Below are positions 8,501 through 16,381 of a stretch of DNA of 64,000 bases, piece after piece (positions within the stretch are counted from its first letter, which is position 1; every line of letters starts with the position of its first letter). Origin of the DNA: Spirosoma endbachense (GTDB lineage: Bacteria; Bacteroidota; Bacteroidia; Cytophagales; Spirosomataceae). The position numbers and the translations under genes were made by a program. The stretch lies in the NCBI RefSeq assembly GCF_010233585.1, contig NZ_CP045997.1:1227244-1291243 (forward strand), given 5' to 3'. The notes under the pieces are model-generated. The model was not told the origin of the DNA. It saw only the letters and a program-made list of their open reading frames with translations, and searched no databases.

Positions 8501-10921
8501 TTATAGCTTTACCTGCAACGTCACGTAAACACTACGGCCATCGGAGGGGAGAATACCAGGCCCCGGATAGCCCGTGGCCCGTCGGGTGAAATAAGCGCGG
8601 TCGGCCAGATTGTTCAGACTGGTCTCGATCCGGAACTTACTCAACTGATAAGACAAACTGGCATCCATGATGCTGTAGGCAGGAATCAGGCCAATAACTG
8701 CCGAAACACCGCCATCGCGGGCGTTGGTCGCGTCGGAAAACTGGTCGGAGAGGTACGTGTACTGAAACGACGCTTTTAGGTTTTTGTACCCCAGCCGAAT
8801 CCCACTTTTCAGGTTCACATCCGGCACAAATTCAACCTGCTTACCCGCTACTCCGGCAATCTCGCTGGCGTTATATTCCGAATGAATCAGGGCGACATTC
8901 GCGAATAATACCCCACTTAAATCCTGATTTACTGGATTGGCCAATCGCAGAAAATCAGCCTCCGCGTAGGATTCGATACCCATGATGATGGCCTGCCCAA
9001 TATTGCCCCGACGCCGGAGAACCCGGTCGTTTTCGTCATAGAACTGTACTTCGCCAATGCGGTTGTTGTAATTGAGGTAAAACCCACTCACGTCAAAATT
9101 ATACAGCGTCGTTTGGGCACTTCGTATACCCAGGTCGAGGGAGTAACCTTTTTCGTCCTGTAAATTCGGATCAATGACCGACGACGGGTTCGCAATCCGC
9201 ATGTCGCTGAAGGTAATGGAGCGATAGTTCTGCGATAGATTGCCGTAGATGTCGAGTTGGGGCGTTGGCTTGTAGCTTATCCCGATTCCACCGATTACGA
9301 ACTGCCGACCATTGGTGCGGTATTCGTTCGTACGGGTCGAACTGATAATATTACCGGCCAGATCGCGCGTAACCGTGCCGTAGAAACCGTCGGCGGTGGT
9401 GTGAATGTACTCGAAGCGAACGCCGGGCGTAATCGACAATTTTTCGCCAACATACAGGATGTTTTCGGCAAAGACCGACACGTTGCGGTTCGGAAACTGG
9501 TAATCGGACGAAATCGCCTGTTTGTCGTCGATGAACGTAAAATTGGCATCCCGGCCAGTGCTTCCCAAGCCCTGTATGCTATGGTTGTAGCCATGATAAT
9601 AACGACTACCCAGCAGCAAAACCGCCTGTTTCTTACCCAGATAATACCGTTTTAAGTATCGTGCTTCGGCTCCCCAGTTCTGAAAATCGCCTTTAATCAG
9701 ATCGCGTTCGCTGTTATCGTCTACACTAGCGACGCGATTCGGCCGGAATCCCAGTGAATATCGATACGCATAAAGCCCGAACAGCCTGACATTGAATTCA
9801 TTGAGGGCGTTGAATTTATGGTCGAAATGCAGCGCAGGCATCGTCCAGTTTACCTTAAACCAGTTTCGTTCCCGATTACTTTGCCGGGGATTGGCCCGAA
9901 ACATCTCGTCGGTGAGGCCGCCTGGTTGCTGCGCCAGGTAGCTCATCTGGGTAATATCGAAGCCGAGCGTCGTTTTCTCCGAGAAATGATAATCGACGTC
10001 GGCATAAGCCGTATAGTTGGTGAAGTGCGTGTTTGGGCGCCAGCCGTTGCCCTGCTTGTACTGAAAAAAGGTATAATAACTCAGCTTTCCCACGGTTCCG
10101 CTCAAACTCGTGAACGCATTATAAAAACCGAATGAGCCAACGCTTTGCCGGGCAACCAGTTCAATTTTTCGGTCGGTCACGGGTTTTTTCATGACAAAGT
10201 TGAGCAACCCGCCAAACTGCGTACCATATTGCAGCGAAGCGGCTCCCCGGATCACCTGAATCCGGCCAACAGCTTCGGTAGGTGGCGTATAATAACTCTC
10301 GGGATAACCCAGCGCATCGGCACTGATGTCGTAGCCGTTCTGCCGTACGTTAAAATTAGAACTTCGATTCGGGTCGAGACCGCGTCCGCCGATGCTGAGT
10401 TGCAGGCCCGCGCCTTCGTTCTCCCAGATGTTCAGCCCGGCAACGCGTGCGTAAATCTGGCGTGCATTGTTAGTCGACAGATTGGCAACGAGTTGTTCGG
10501 GAATGATCACCTCTGATTTTTTACCCTCGTAAATCCCCATACTTTCGACGCCCCGCATTCGGGTGAAGCCGAAATCGGACTGCTTATCGGTCACCACAAC
10601 TTCGCTCAGGGTTTCGTCGCGGCTATTGAGCCAGATTATTACGTGCTGATCCTGTCCGGTAATGGCTATGGTTTGTTTGGCTACTTTGAAATCGGGGCAA
10701 CTGGTTTGCAGTACATGGCTACCGCTGGGTAGATTCTGAAAGACAAATTGCCCTGTTTTGTCCGTTATGGCCGTGCGTTTACCGTCGTTCAGGTAAATCG
10801 TGCAGCCATTAATTGACGTACTATCGTGGCGACTCTGAACCGTCCCGGTGAGCCGATACTGACCCAGAACGCTTGTGCCAGTGCAAAGGAAAAAGAGACT
10901 AAAAACCGTAAATCGTATCAT
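8501..10921 (-). CDS. TonB-dependent outer-membrane receptor, FecA-like
   Basis: An 806-residue outer-membrane receptor. Order: signal peptide (1-20, ending near SVLG), a carboxypeptidase-regulatory-like domain (about 22-105), the plug (about 110-245, with RGLDPNRSSNFNVRQNGYD), and a beta-barrel ending in VYVTLQVKL. Plug and barrel look like ferric-citrate or siderophore receptors; the ligand is not proven. The frame is open further upstream to 10990, but the ATG at 10921 gives a proper signal peptide and overlaps the end of the HTTM gene by 23 nt, pointing to translational coupling. It is the last gene of the 14.7-8.5 kb operon. Confidence 0.9.
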   Translation of the reverse strand: MIRFTVFSLFFLCTGTSVLGQYRLTGTVQSRHDSTSINGCTIYLNDGKRTAITDKTGQFVFQNLPSGSHVLQTSCPDFKVAKQTIAITGQDQHVIIWLNSRDETLSEVVVTDKQSDFGFTRMRGVESMGIYEGKKSEVIIPEQLVANLSTNNARQIYARVAGLNIWENEGAGLQLSIGGRGLDPNRSSNFNVRQNGYDISADALGYPESYYTPPTEAVGRIQVIRGAASLQYGTQFGGLLNFVMKKPVTDRKIELVARQSVGSFGFYNAFTSLSGTVGKLSYYTFFQYKQGNGWRPNTHFTNYTAYADVDYHFSEKTTLGFDITQMSYLAQQPGGLTDEMFRANPRQSNRERNWFKVNWTMPALHFDHKFNALNEFNVRLFGLYAYRYSLGFRPNRVASVDDNSERDLIKGDFQNWGAEARYLKRYYLGKKQAVLLLGSRYYHGYNHSIQGLGSTGRDANFTFIDDKQAISSDYQFPNRNVSVFAENILYVGEKLSITPGVRFEYIHTTADGFYGTVTRDLAGNIISSTRTNEYRTNGRQFVIGGIGISYKPTPQLDIYGNLSQNYRSITFSDMRIANPSSVIDPNLQDEKGYSLDLGIRSAQTTLYNFDVSGFYLNYNNRIGEVQFYDENDRVLRRRGNIGQAIIMGIESYAEADFLRLANPVNQDLSGVLFANVALIHSEYNASEIAGVAGKQVEFVPDVNLKSGIRLGYKNLKASFQYTYLSDQFSDATNARDGGVSAVIGLIPAYSIMDASLSYQLSKFRIETSLNNLADRAYFTRRATGYPGPGILPSDGRSVYVTLQVKL

Positions 10922-12248
10922 CGAAAGAAGTAATCCATGGTTTGGCCGCAAACGACTCCTGTTTGCTGGCCAGATCAATTGTGGGGTCAATCAGGGGTTT
11001 TCCTAAACGGCCATTGAGGGCAACGTACGAGTCGACATAGACCTGGGGCGATTGAAAACCATGTTGAGCGTAATAATCCCGGAGGATGTGCGCAAACTGC
11101 AACAGCATATCCGGTTGGGTGGACATCATTTTTTCCTGCAAGGGCGTCAGGAATTGGGTATTGTTGACAATTGTGCGATGACCTGCATTGTCCTTCACCG
11201 TAAACTGGGCATAGCCTGCTTTTTCCATGAGCATAACCCGCCACGAAAACCGGTAACCCTGCTCCGTCCAGAACAATTCACCGGGATAGAGCAGATAACG
11301 GAACGGAAACAGGAGCTGAACAACCAGAAAAACAGCCAGAAACCCACGTATCGACCGACCCACCACTGGCTGAAATACAAAGGTACGATGCGGGCTCAGA
11401 AACGTAGTCGACACTGAACACAATCGGGCAATCTGGCTGAGCAGCGACTGGTGAAAGTCGGCGGAGAAAAAGATCAGCGCCGTTACGATCATAATGTACG
11501 GAAACATGCCGATCGGAAAAAGTACGGCTGTCAGTCCATGAAAAACCACCACCGCTACGTAGGCCCAGGGGCGCGTTTGGCGGTTCCAGAGTAGAAACGG
11601 TATACTCAGATCATAGAGGCAGCCAAACCAGCTAAACACATAGGGCGTCCAACTATAATTAAACAGAAAGCCAATCAATGGCATGTCATTGTGGGCAGGC
11701 AACCAGATACGTAGCGGTTGGGCATGCAGCAGCCAGTCGCTGTTGAGCTTGGCCAGACCGGCAAAGAAATAAAGCACCGATACAAATAGTTTCAGCGAAT
11801 CGATACACCAGGCCGGAATCTGGTCGGCAGGTAAGGTACGATTGCGGTAAGCATCCACTGAAAAATAGGTATGGGCGGGCAGAACGATCAGGAGCAGACA
11901 AACCATACTCACGAAGTAGTAATGGTTTAGGTAGGTGCTCTTATCGATTAGTTCGATGTACGTAAAGCTTAGAAACAGACTCACAATCGCCACCCGATAA
12001 TACAGCCCCAATGCAACGAACAGGGCCGATATGCCACAAACCGCAAAGAGCATGTACGTGTACGGTCCCAGCGGTTTGACGAATTCGAACCCGTAAAACG
12101 AAAAGAAAAAACGCGGTTTGATGTATAAATCAATGATCCATCCTTTGCTCCAGAAACGAACAATGCTCCCCAGGAGCATCAATCCGAACGCCATCCGGAA
12201 AACGGCCAGTGGAGCGGCAGAAGTCGTTCTGTGAAAATACGCCTGCAT
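10899..12248 (-). CDS. HTTM / vitamin-K-dependent gamma-carboxylase-like membrane protein
   Basis: A 449-residue integral membrane protein with about eight hydrophobic segments in its first 300 residues. YFFAGLAKLNSDWLL and the WSKGWIID region near residue 35 match the HTTM domain shared with vitamin-K-dependent gamma-carboxylase. The C-terminal 120 residues are soluble and lie outside the membrane. In animals the family carboxylates Glu in secreted proteins; the bacterial role is largely unknown. Its place between an imelysin-like lipoprotein and a TonB receptor suggests it modifies or works with a metal-uptake component, which is inference. A 23-bp hairpin precedes it. Confidence 0.85.
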   Translation of the reverse strand: MQAYFHRTTSAAPLAVFRMAFGLMLLGSIVRFWSKGWIIDLYIKPRFFFSFYGFEFVKPLGPYTYMLFAVCGISALFVALGLYYRVAIVSLFLSFTYIELIDKSTYLNHYYFVSMVCLLLIVLPAHTYFSVDAYRNRTLPADQIPAWCIDSLKLFVSVLYFFAGLAKLNSDWLLHAQPLRIWLPAHNDMPLIGFLFNYSWTPYVFSWFGCLYDLSIPFLLWNRQTRPWAYVAVVVFHGLTAVLFPIGMFPYIMIVTALIFFSADFHQSLLSQIARLCSVSTTFLSPHRTFVFQPVVGRSIRGFLAVFLVVQLLFPFRYLLYPGELFWTEQGYRFSWRVMLMEKAGYAQFTVKDNAGHRTIVNNTQFLTPLQEKMMSTQPDMLLQFAHILRDYYAQHGFQSPQVYVDSYVALNGRLGKPLIDPTIDLASKQESFAAKPWITSFDDTIYGF

Positions 12249-12270
12249 AGGGAGGAAGTTTTCAACGGTC

Positions 12271-12323
12271 AGTCCTCAGTCTACAGCGCGAAACAGTCTT
12301 TTTCGCGCTGTAGACTGAGGACT
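12271..12323. repeat. 23-bp perfect hairpin between the imelysin and HTTM genes
   Basis: Arms 12271-12293 and 12301-12323 are perfect reverse complements (starting AGTCCTCAGTC) around a 7-nt loop. It sits inside an operon, with no T-run after it, so it more likely stabilises mRNA ends or attenuates than ends transcription fully. Confidence 0.7.
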
Positions 12324-12334
12324 GAAGACTGCTG

Positions 12335-13489
12335 TTAATCGCCGTCGTTGTCGGTGTAGGTGATGGTAATGCTCATGGCCGTTGTCATATCAACCTTGAG
12401 CATCCGAACGGCTTTCTGCATTTCGGTATATACCAGAACCACACTTGCATTGTTGGTCTTGATGGCATCGTACAGAATCGGTTGCAGCCCGTTGAGCTGG
12501 GCCGTAGAGGCCGTGAACTGCTGATTGATGATGTCTGTCAGCGAGGTTCCGGTGCGGCTGTCTTTAGCCCCAAGCCCATTCAGATAGGTCTTCAGACTTG
12601 GCCCTTCCTGACCTGTTTTGACACTTTTTCCGTTGAAAAAATCGACAATAGCCTGATGCGCCGTTTTGGCCAGTGTCAGCGACAGGTCTTTTTTGTAAAG
12701 GGCCTCGACGGTTTCAGCGTTGGGTGTTCCGTTCGTCATTGCTCCGGATGGAATTCCTATTTTCCCCGAGCGGATGTACCGTTCGTAATGCAATACGTAC
12801 CCATTAACCAGTTTGGAGGTCGAACAACCCGCGTCCAGCCCGGTGCAGTTGATGAATGTGTCGCGGTAACCACCCGTCCATTCGCCATATACCGTTGTAA
12901 AGGTTGTGTTCATCTGGGTCGTTAACCGCTTTAGGTAGGCGATGCGTTTGGCTGCGTCAGCAGCAGTCGTGTAACGGGCCAGAATGGCATCGTCGGTGGC
13001 GCCCAGGCCATTGATCATGTAATCTAGAGCCGGAAAGCCCTGTTTGGGGTAGGATACCGGTGTTTCGAATGTACCAGTCCCAGCGGCAATGTATTCTTCA
13101 ATACCCGTAACATTGGTCGGGTAGATATTGAAAAAATTGCGAATCGTGTACTTTTCACCTGGCCCGACATCAAACAATTCGACTTTCTGCCATTCGGTAT
13201 AGGCATCGGCCCATGCCTGCCGTAAATCGGTTAAAGCTGCTTTGTCGGGCTTGGCCGCAAAGGCGTCCGATTTTGCCAGCATAGCATCCAGTTTAACCTT
13301 GAAGTTGGCATAGCTGGGCAAAATAATGTTGTCGGCGATGTTGGTCAGCATGGCCTTCCGGTCACTACTGGCCTGATCGGTGGGCGTGGTTGGTGTGGGC
13401 GAATCCGGGTCACCTGTCTTTGAACAAGCCCATAATACGCCCATCAGAGCGCAGGCAATTCCGATTTTTTTCCAGCTAAACTGTATCAT
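12335..13489 (-). CDS. imelysin-like (M75 family) lipoprotein
   Basis: A 384-residue lipoprotein: hydrophobic leader, then lipobox LWAC with Cys22. The rest is an alpha-helical imelysin-type domain (EfeO/IrpA-like), with the family region NFFNIYPTNVTGIEEYI and a second helical repeat from about residue 260. Imelysins are periplasmic iron-regulated proteins linked to metal binding. The GxHxxE motif normally found in the first repeat appears here as GFPALD (151-156), so the usual His is missing. It is the second gene of an operon with a DUF4856-like gene upstream and HTTM and TonB-receptor genes downstream, which supports a role in iron or other metal uptake. Confidence 0.85.
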   Translation of the reverse strand: MIQFSWKKIGIACALMGVLWACSKTGDPDSPTPTTPTDQASSDRKAMLTNIADNIILPSYANFKVKLDAMLAKSDAFAAKPDKAALTDLRQAWADAYTEWQKVELFDVGPGEKYTIRNFFNIYPTNVTGIEEYIAAGTGTFETPVSYPKQGFPALDYMINGLGATDDAILARYTTAADAAKRIAYLKRLTTQMNTTFTTVYGEWTGGYRDTFINCTGLDAGCSTSKLVNGYVLHYERYIRSGKIGIPSGAMTNGTPNAETVEALYKKDLSLTLAKTAHQAIVDFFNGKSVKTGQEGPSLKTYLNGLGAKDSRTGTSLTDIINQQFTASTAQLNGLQPILYDAIKTNNASVVLVYTEMQKAVRMLKVDMTTAMSITITYTDNDGD

Positions 13490-13503
13490 GTTGTAAAACA
13501 GAG

Positions 13504-13532
13504 ACAGAGCGGTACACGACGTACCGCTCTGT
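13504..13532. repeat. 12-bp hairpin between the DUF4856-like and imelysin genes
   Basis: ACAGAGCGGTAC (13504-13515) and GTACCGCTCTGT (13521-13532) form a perfect stem with loop ACGAC. It lies within the operon and may set relative expression of the two lipoproteins. Confidence 0.6.
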
Positions 13533-13561
13533 AAACTTAACTAGTTAGTTTTGGTCGCTCG

Positions 13562-14734
13562 TTAGCCGGCAATGTTAAATTTTGTTTTGATCGCTGTGCT
13601 GGCTGCGTCGATCTTGGCGTTTGTTAGACCCCAAAAACCATTAGGTGCTGAGTAAATCAGATTGGTAAGAATTCCGTCGGAGAAGGCAGCATCGCCCCCG
13701 TTTAGTTTAGCATAACGCAGGCTATAGATAAAGCCCAGTCCTTCGCCCATAGCGTGAGCAGCTGCGGCTGTATTGGTACCGGCGGTTTTCCATTTGCCCA
13801 GGTATCCTAAAGCAGCATTAGCAACTGCTTTCTCCATAGCCGCCCGAAGAATGGCAACTTGTGCTTTCAATGTTGTCGCGTCGTTGTTCACGATGGCCGC
13901 ACGACCTTTTAACAGGGCTGGATGAATTTTCGGGAAATCCTCTTTATTGTATTCCCAGATATACGAACCAATGAAGCTTTCGCCCGATGAGGTTGCCGTA
14001 GCTTTTGCCCCATAAATCGGATTGGCCGTTAGAATGCCATAAATCTCGTCCCAGTTCTGCTCCAGCTGCGTATATTTCTTACCGGCTACCAGCGTGGTGT
14101 TGTCAGCGGCAAGGCTTTTATCGCTCAGCAGAACATTACTGATATAGTCTAACTGGAATGCTCCAATCAGACCTTTCTGAATAATCTGACCGTATTCGAT
14201 GCCTTTTTCGTCGACCAGATACGTTCCTAATTTACCCGCTTTCCCTTCCGAAGCCGTGGCCGAAACCGATTTGCTGGCCGTAGCGATGGCCGTAAAACCA
14301 GCTTCGATAGTCTGCCGTTCTTTTTCCGCATCAGCAGCTGCCAGCGACGAAGCTGTTACGCTCCGCAACTGAACGCCCGATGTATTTAACGAAGCAAGCG
14401 TACCTGAATAAGGACTGCTCGTATTGGCAAACATGTTTTTCAGGACGTTAGCATCCAGCGTAGCACCTGTTCCTACAGCCGTACCGTTGTAGGTATTGAT
14501 GGCCCGGAACATAAGTAGCCGATTGGCACCGTTCGAGAGGTCAACGGTTTTGGCGCCTGCATTATCCACGAAGAAGTTCGCGTAAGTCGTTGTATCGCTC
14601 AGTTTCGCGTAATCGATAGATTTGCGAAGCTGCGGGGCAACGGTATCCGGATTGTCCTTTTTGTCGCAGGAGGCTAATCCAGCAACCAGAATTATCGCAG
14701 GAGCGAAGCAAAGTAGTGAGATAGGTTTGAACAT
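13562..14734 (-). CDS. DUF4856-like lipoprotein
   Basis: A 390-residue lipoprotein with lipobox LASC (Cys23). The mature part resembles DUF4856 proteins: an early block with TTTYANFFVDNAG and a largely alpha-helical body ending with ALNGG-like and NAKIDAASTAIKTKF segments. No enzyme motif is seen. It is the first gene of the operon, 72 nt ahead of the imelysin-like gene. Its promoter carries a palindrome placed like an iron-repressor operator. DUF4856 and imelysin folds may be distant relatives, so it could be a second metal-binding surface protein; this is inference. Confidence 0.8.
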   Translation of the reverse strand: MFKPISLLCFAPAIILVAGLASCDKKDNPDTVAPQLRKSIDYAKLSDTTTYANFFVDNAGAKTVDLSNGANRLLMFRAINTYNGTAVGTGATLDANVLKNMFANTSSPYSGTLASLNTSGVQLRSVTASSLAAADAEKERQTIEAGFTAIATASKSVSATASEGKAGKLGTYLVDEKGIEYGQIIQKGLIGAFQLDYISNVLLSDKSLAADNTTLVAGKKYTQLEQNWDEIYGILTANPIYGAKATATSSGESFIGSYIWEYNKEDFPKIHPALLKGRAAIVNNDATTLKAQVAILRAAMEKAVANAALGYLGKWKTAGTNTAAAAHAMGEGLGFIYSLRYAKLNGGDAAFSDGILTNLIYSAPNGFWGLTNAKIDAASTAIKTKFNIAG

Positions 14735-14764
14735 TATCAGTAGCGTATTATTTCAAATCGTTGG

Positions 14765-14795
14765 CAAATGTATGTACTATTTAGATTAAGTCTAA
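14765..14795 (-). promoter_or_regulatory. promoter with overlapping Fur-like operator
   Basis: On the minus strand TACATTTG (14772-14765) matches TAnnTTTG and would start transcription near 14758, 24 nt before the DUF4856-like ATG. Nine bp upstream lies TTAGATTAAGTCTAA (14781-14795), a TTAGA-N5-TCTAA palindrome in the -33 zone. Its AT-rich form and place suit a Fur-type repressor of an iron operon. Confidence 0.65.
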
Positions 14796-14922
14796 TTATC
14801 GCGAGTAAAAATTTTTAAGTTTTTTTTAATCTCCTGAAAGTGAGTATTCTCATTTTCAGTAATCGATTCAACATATTTTGCTGAGAAAACCGCATAGTCA
14901 TCCTAACTGACGGCGATTGCTT

Positions 14923-14930
14923 TACTTTTG
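14923..14930 (+). promoter_or_regulatory. -7 promoter box for the PLP enzyme gene
   Basis: TACTTTTG matches TAnnTTTG and lies 63 nt before the ATG at 14993. No good -33 TTG is seen. Confidence 0.45.
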
Positions 14931-14992
14931 AATCTACGTTTCTGTTAATACGATTTCAGTTCAGGCAACTCTCACGTTCATCAATTAACTGC

Positions 14993-16162
14993 ATGTTTTC
15001 CCGACGAAATTTCCTGCGCGTATCTGGCCTGTCCGCCGTTCCAGCCATCGCGCCATTAGACCAGTTTGCTGCTCAATTCTCGGCCGACCCTCCCTCCGAT
15101 TTTGTGCGATTTAGTGGCGATGGGCCCATGTATCAGCCCGATCAGTTCATCGCTAAGCTGCAGGAAATAAGCAAGGCACAATCCATTAAGTGGGATTTTT
15201 ACGGGAAAGGAGGGAGCATTGATGAGCTCACCAAAAAATTTACGGCGCTGACCGGCAAAGAGGCTGCTATTTATCTGGCTTCTGGTACACTGGCCAACCA
15301 GCTGGCTATTTCGGTGCTAAGTGGCGAAAATACCAAAGTCTTCGTTCAGGAAACCAGCCATGTGTATCGCGATGAAGCTGATGCCGCTCAATCAGTTTAC
15401 GGCAAGCGGTTAATCCCACTAGCAGCGGGGAAAACCTATTTCACGCTGGAAGAACTTCAAAAATCCATTGAGGAGCATTCGCAGGGCGAGGCTTTCAAAA
15501 GTGGCATCGGTGCTGTGTCGATCGAAAATCCGGTCAGGCGATGCGATGGAACATTCGTTCCCCTCGATGAAATCAAGAGAATATCGGCTTTTTGTCGGGA
15601 GAAAGGCTATAAACTACATCTGGATGGTGCCCGGATTTACCTGGCTTCTGCCTATGCGGGTACATCGGTTGCCGAGTATGCGTCTTACTTCGATACCGTT
15701 TACATCTCGCTTTATAAATACCTGGGAGCGGCTGGCGGGGCCATTCTGTGTGGGCCCAAAGAAATTATTGACCGGATGGATCATTTAGCCAAAATCCACG
15801 GTGGTGTTATTTTTATGAACTGGGCAAATGCTGCCATGGCGTTGCACCACCTGAATGGGATAGAGGATCGTTTCAAACGGGTTGCAACCCAGTCGAAACA
15901 ACTATTTGCCTTGCTCAACCAATTGCCGGGCCTTACAATAATGGCGATTGATAAGGGCACCAATATTTCAAATGCTCAGTTAGCCCCAACCGTGAATGCC
16001 TACAAACTGGGTGAAATACTGTGGGATAAATATCGTATTGCTTTACCGGGAATTAACCCTAACGGCGAAATGAAACTAATGGTGAACGACAGCCTGTTAA
16101 GTCGCGATAACAACCAGATCGTGGCCGCTTTCAAGGATGCGCTGGCATTGGCAAAAGCGTAA
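14993..16162 (+). CDS. threonine-aldolase-like PLP enzyme with twin-arginine leader
   Basis: A 389-residue fold-type I PLP enzyme of the threonine aldolase / beta-eliminating lyase family. LHLDGAR gives the PLP-contacting Asp211 and Arg214, SLYKYLGA gives the Schiff-base Lys242, and ASGTLANQ holds the phosphate loop. The family usually splits threonine or allo-threonine into glycine and acetaldehyde. The N-terminus is unusual: SRRNFLRVSG matches the twin-arginine motif and is followed by a weakly hydrophobic stretch with Ala/Pro up to about residue 28, so export of the folded holoenzyme is likely. It stands alone, convergent with kup. Confidence 0.88.
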   Translation: MFSRRNFLRVSGLSAVPAIAPLDQFAAQFSADPPSDFVRFSGDGPMYQPDQFIAKLQEISKAQSIKWDFYGKGGSIDELTKKFTALTGKEAAIYLASGTLANQLAISVLSGENTKVFVQETSHVYRDEADAAQSVYGKRLIPLAAGKTYFTLEELQKSIEEHSQGEAFKSGIGAVSIENPVRRCDGTFVPLDEIKRISAFCREKGYKLHLDGARIYLASAYAGTSVAEYASYFDTVYISLYKYLGAAGGAILCGPKEIIDRMDHLAKIHGGVIFMNWANAAMALHHLNGIEDRFKRVATQSKQLFALLNQLPGLTIMAIDKGTNISNAQLAPTVNAYKLGEILWDKYRIALPGINPNGEMKLMVNDSLLSRDNNQIVAAFKDALALAKA

Positions 16163-16219
16163 AATAAGCAGTCAACGGACCACTAGTACTCTTTCAATTT
16201 CTAGGTTATACGTAATTAC

Positions 16220-16252
16220 AAACCTATAAGGTTTCAAAAACCTTATAGGTTT
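16220..16252. terminator. 15-bp hairpin, copy 1 of a repeated hairpin type
   Basis: AAACCTATAAGGTTT (16220-16234) and AAACCTTATAGGTTT (16238-16252) form a perfect stem with a 3-nt loop CAA between convergent genes. Nearly the same element occurs at 42573-42605. Confidence 0.75.
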
Positions 16253-16277
16253 AAATTGGTCGACACCAGGTATAGCG

Positions 16278-16341
16278 TAAGAATCTGGTTGCATTAATCT
16301 GCTCCTGACAGTCACAGTGTGCTAACGCAACCAGATTCTTA
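16278..16341. terminator. 15-bp inverted repeat with long loop between convergent genes
   Basis: TAAGAATCTGGTTGC (16278-16292) and GCAACCAGATTCTTA (16327-16341) pair perfectly around a 34-nt loop, just before the kup stop codon on the other strand. Probably part of a bidirectional termination region. Confidence 0.55.
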
Positions 16342-16381
16342 AGCGTATCCAAAGGCCAGCCAAGAGGTAAAATCCTTTTGA

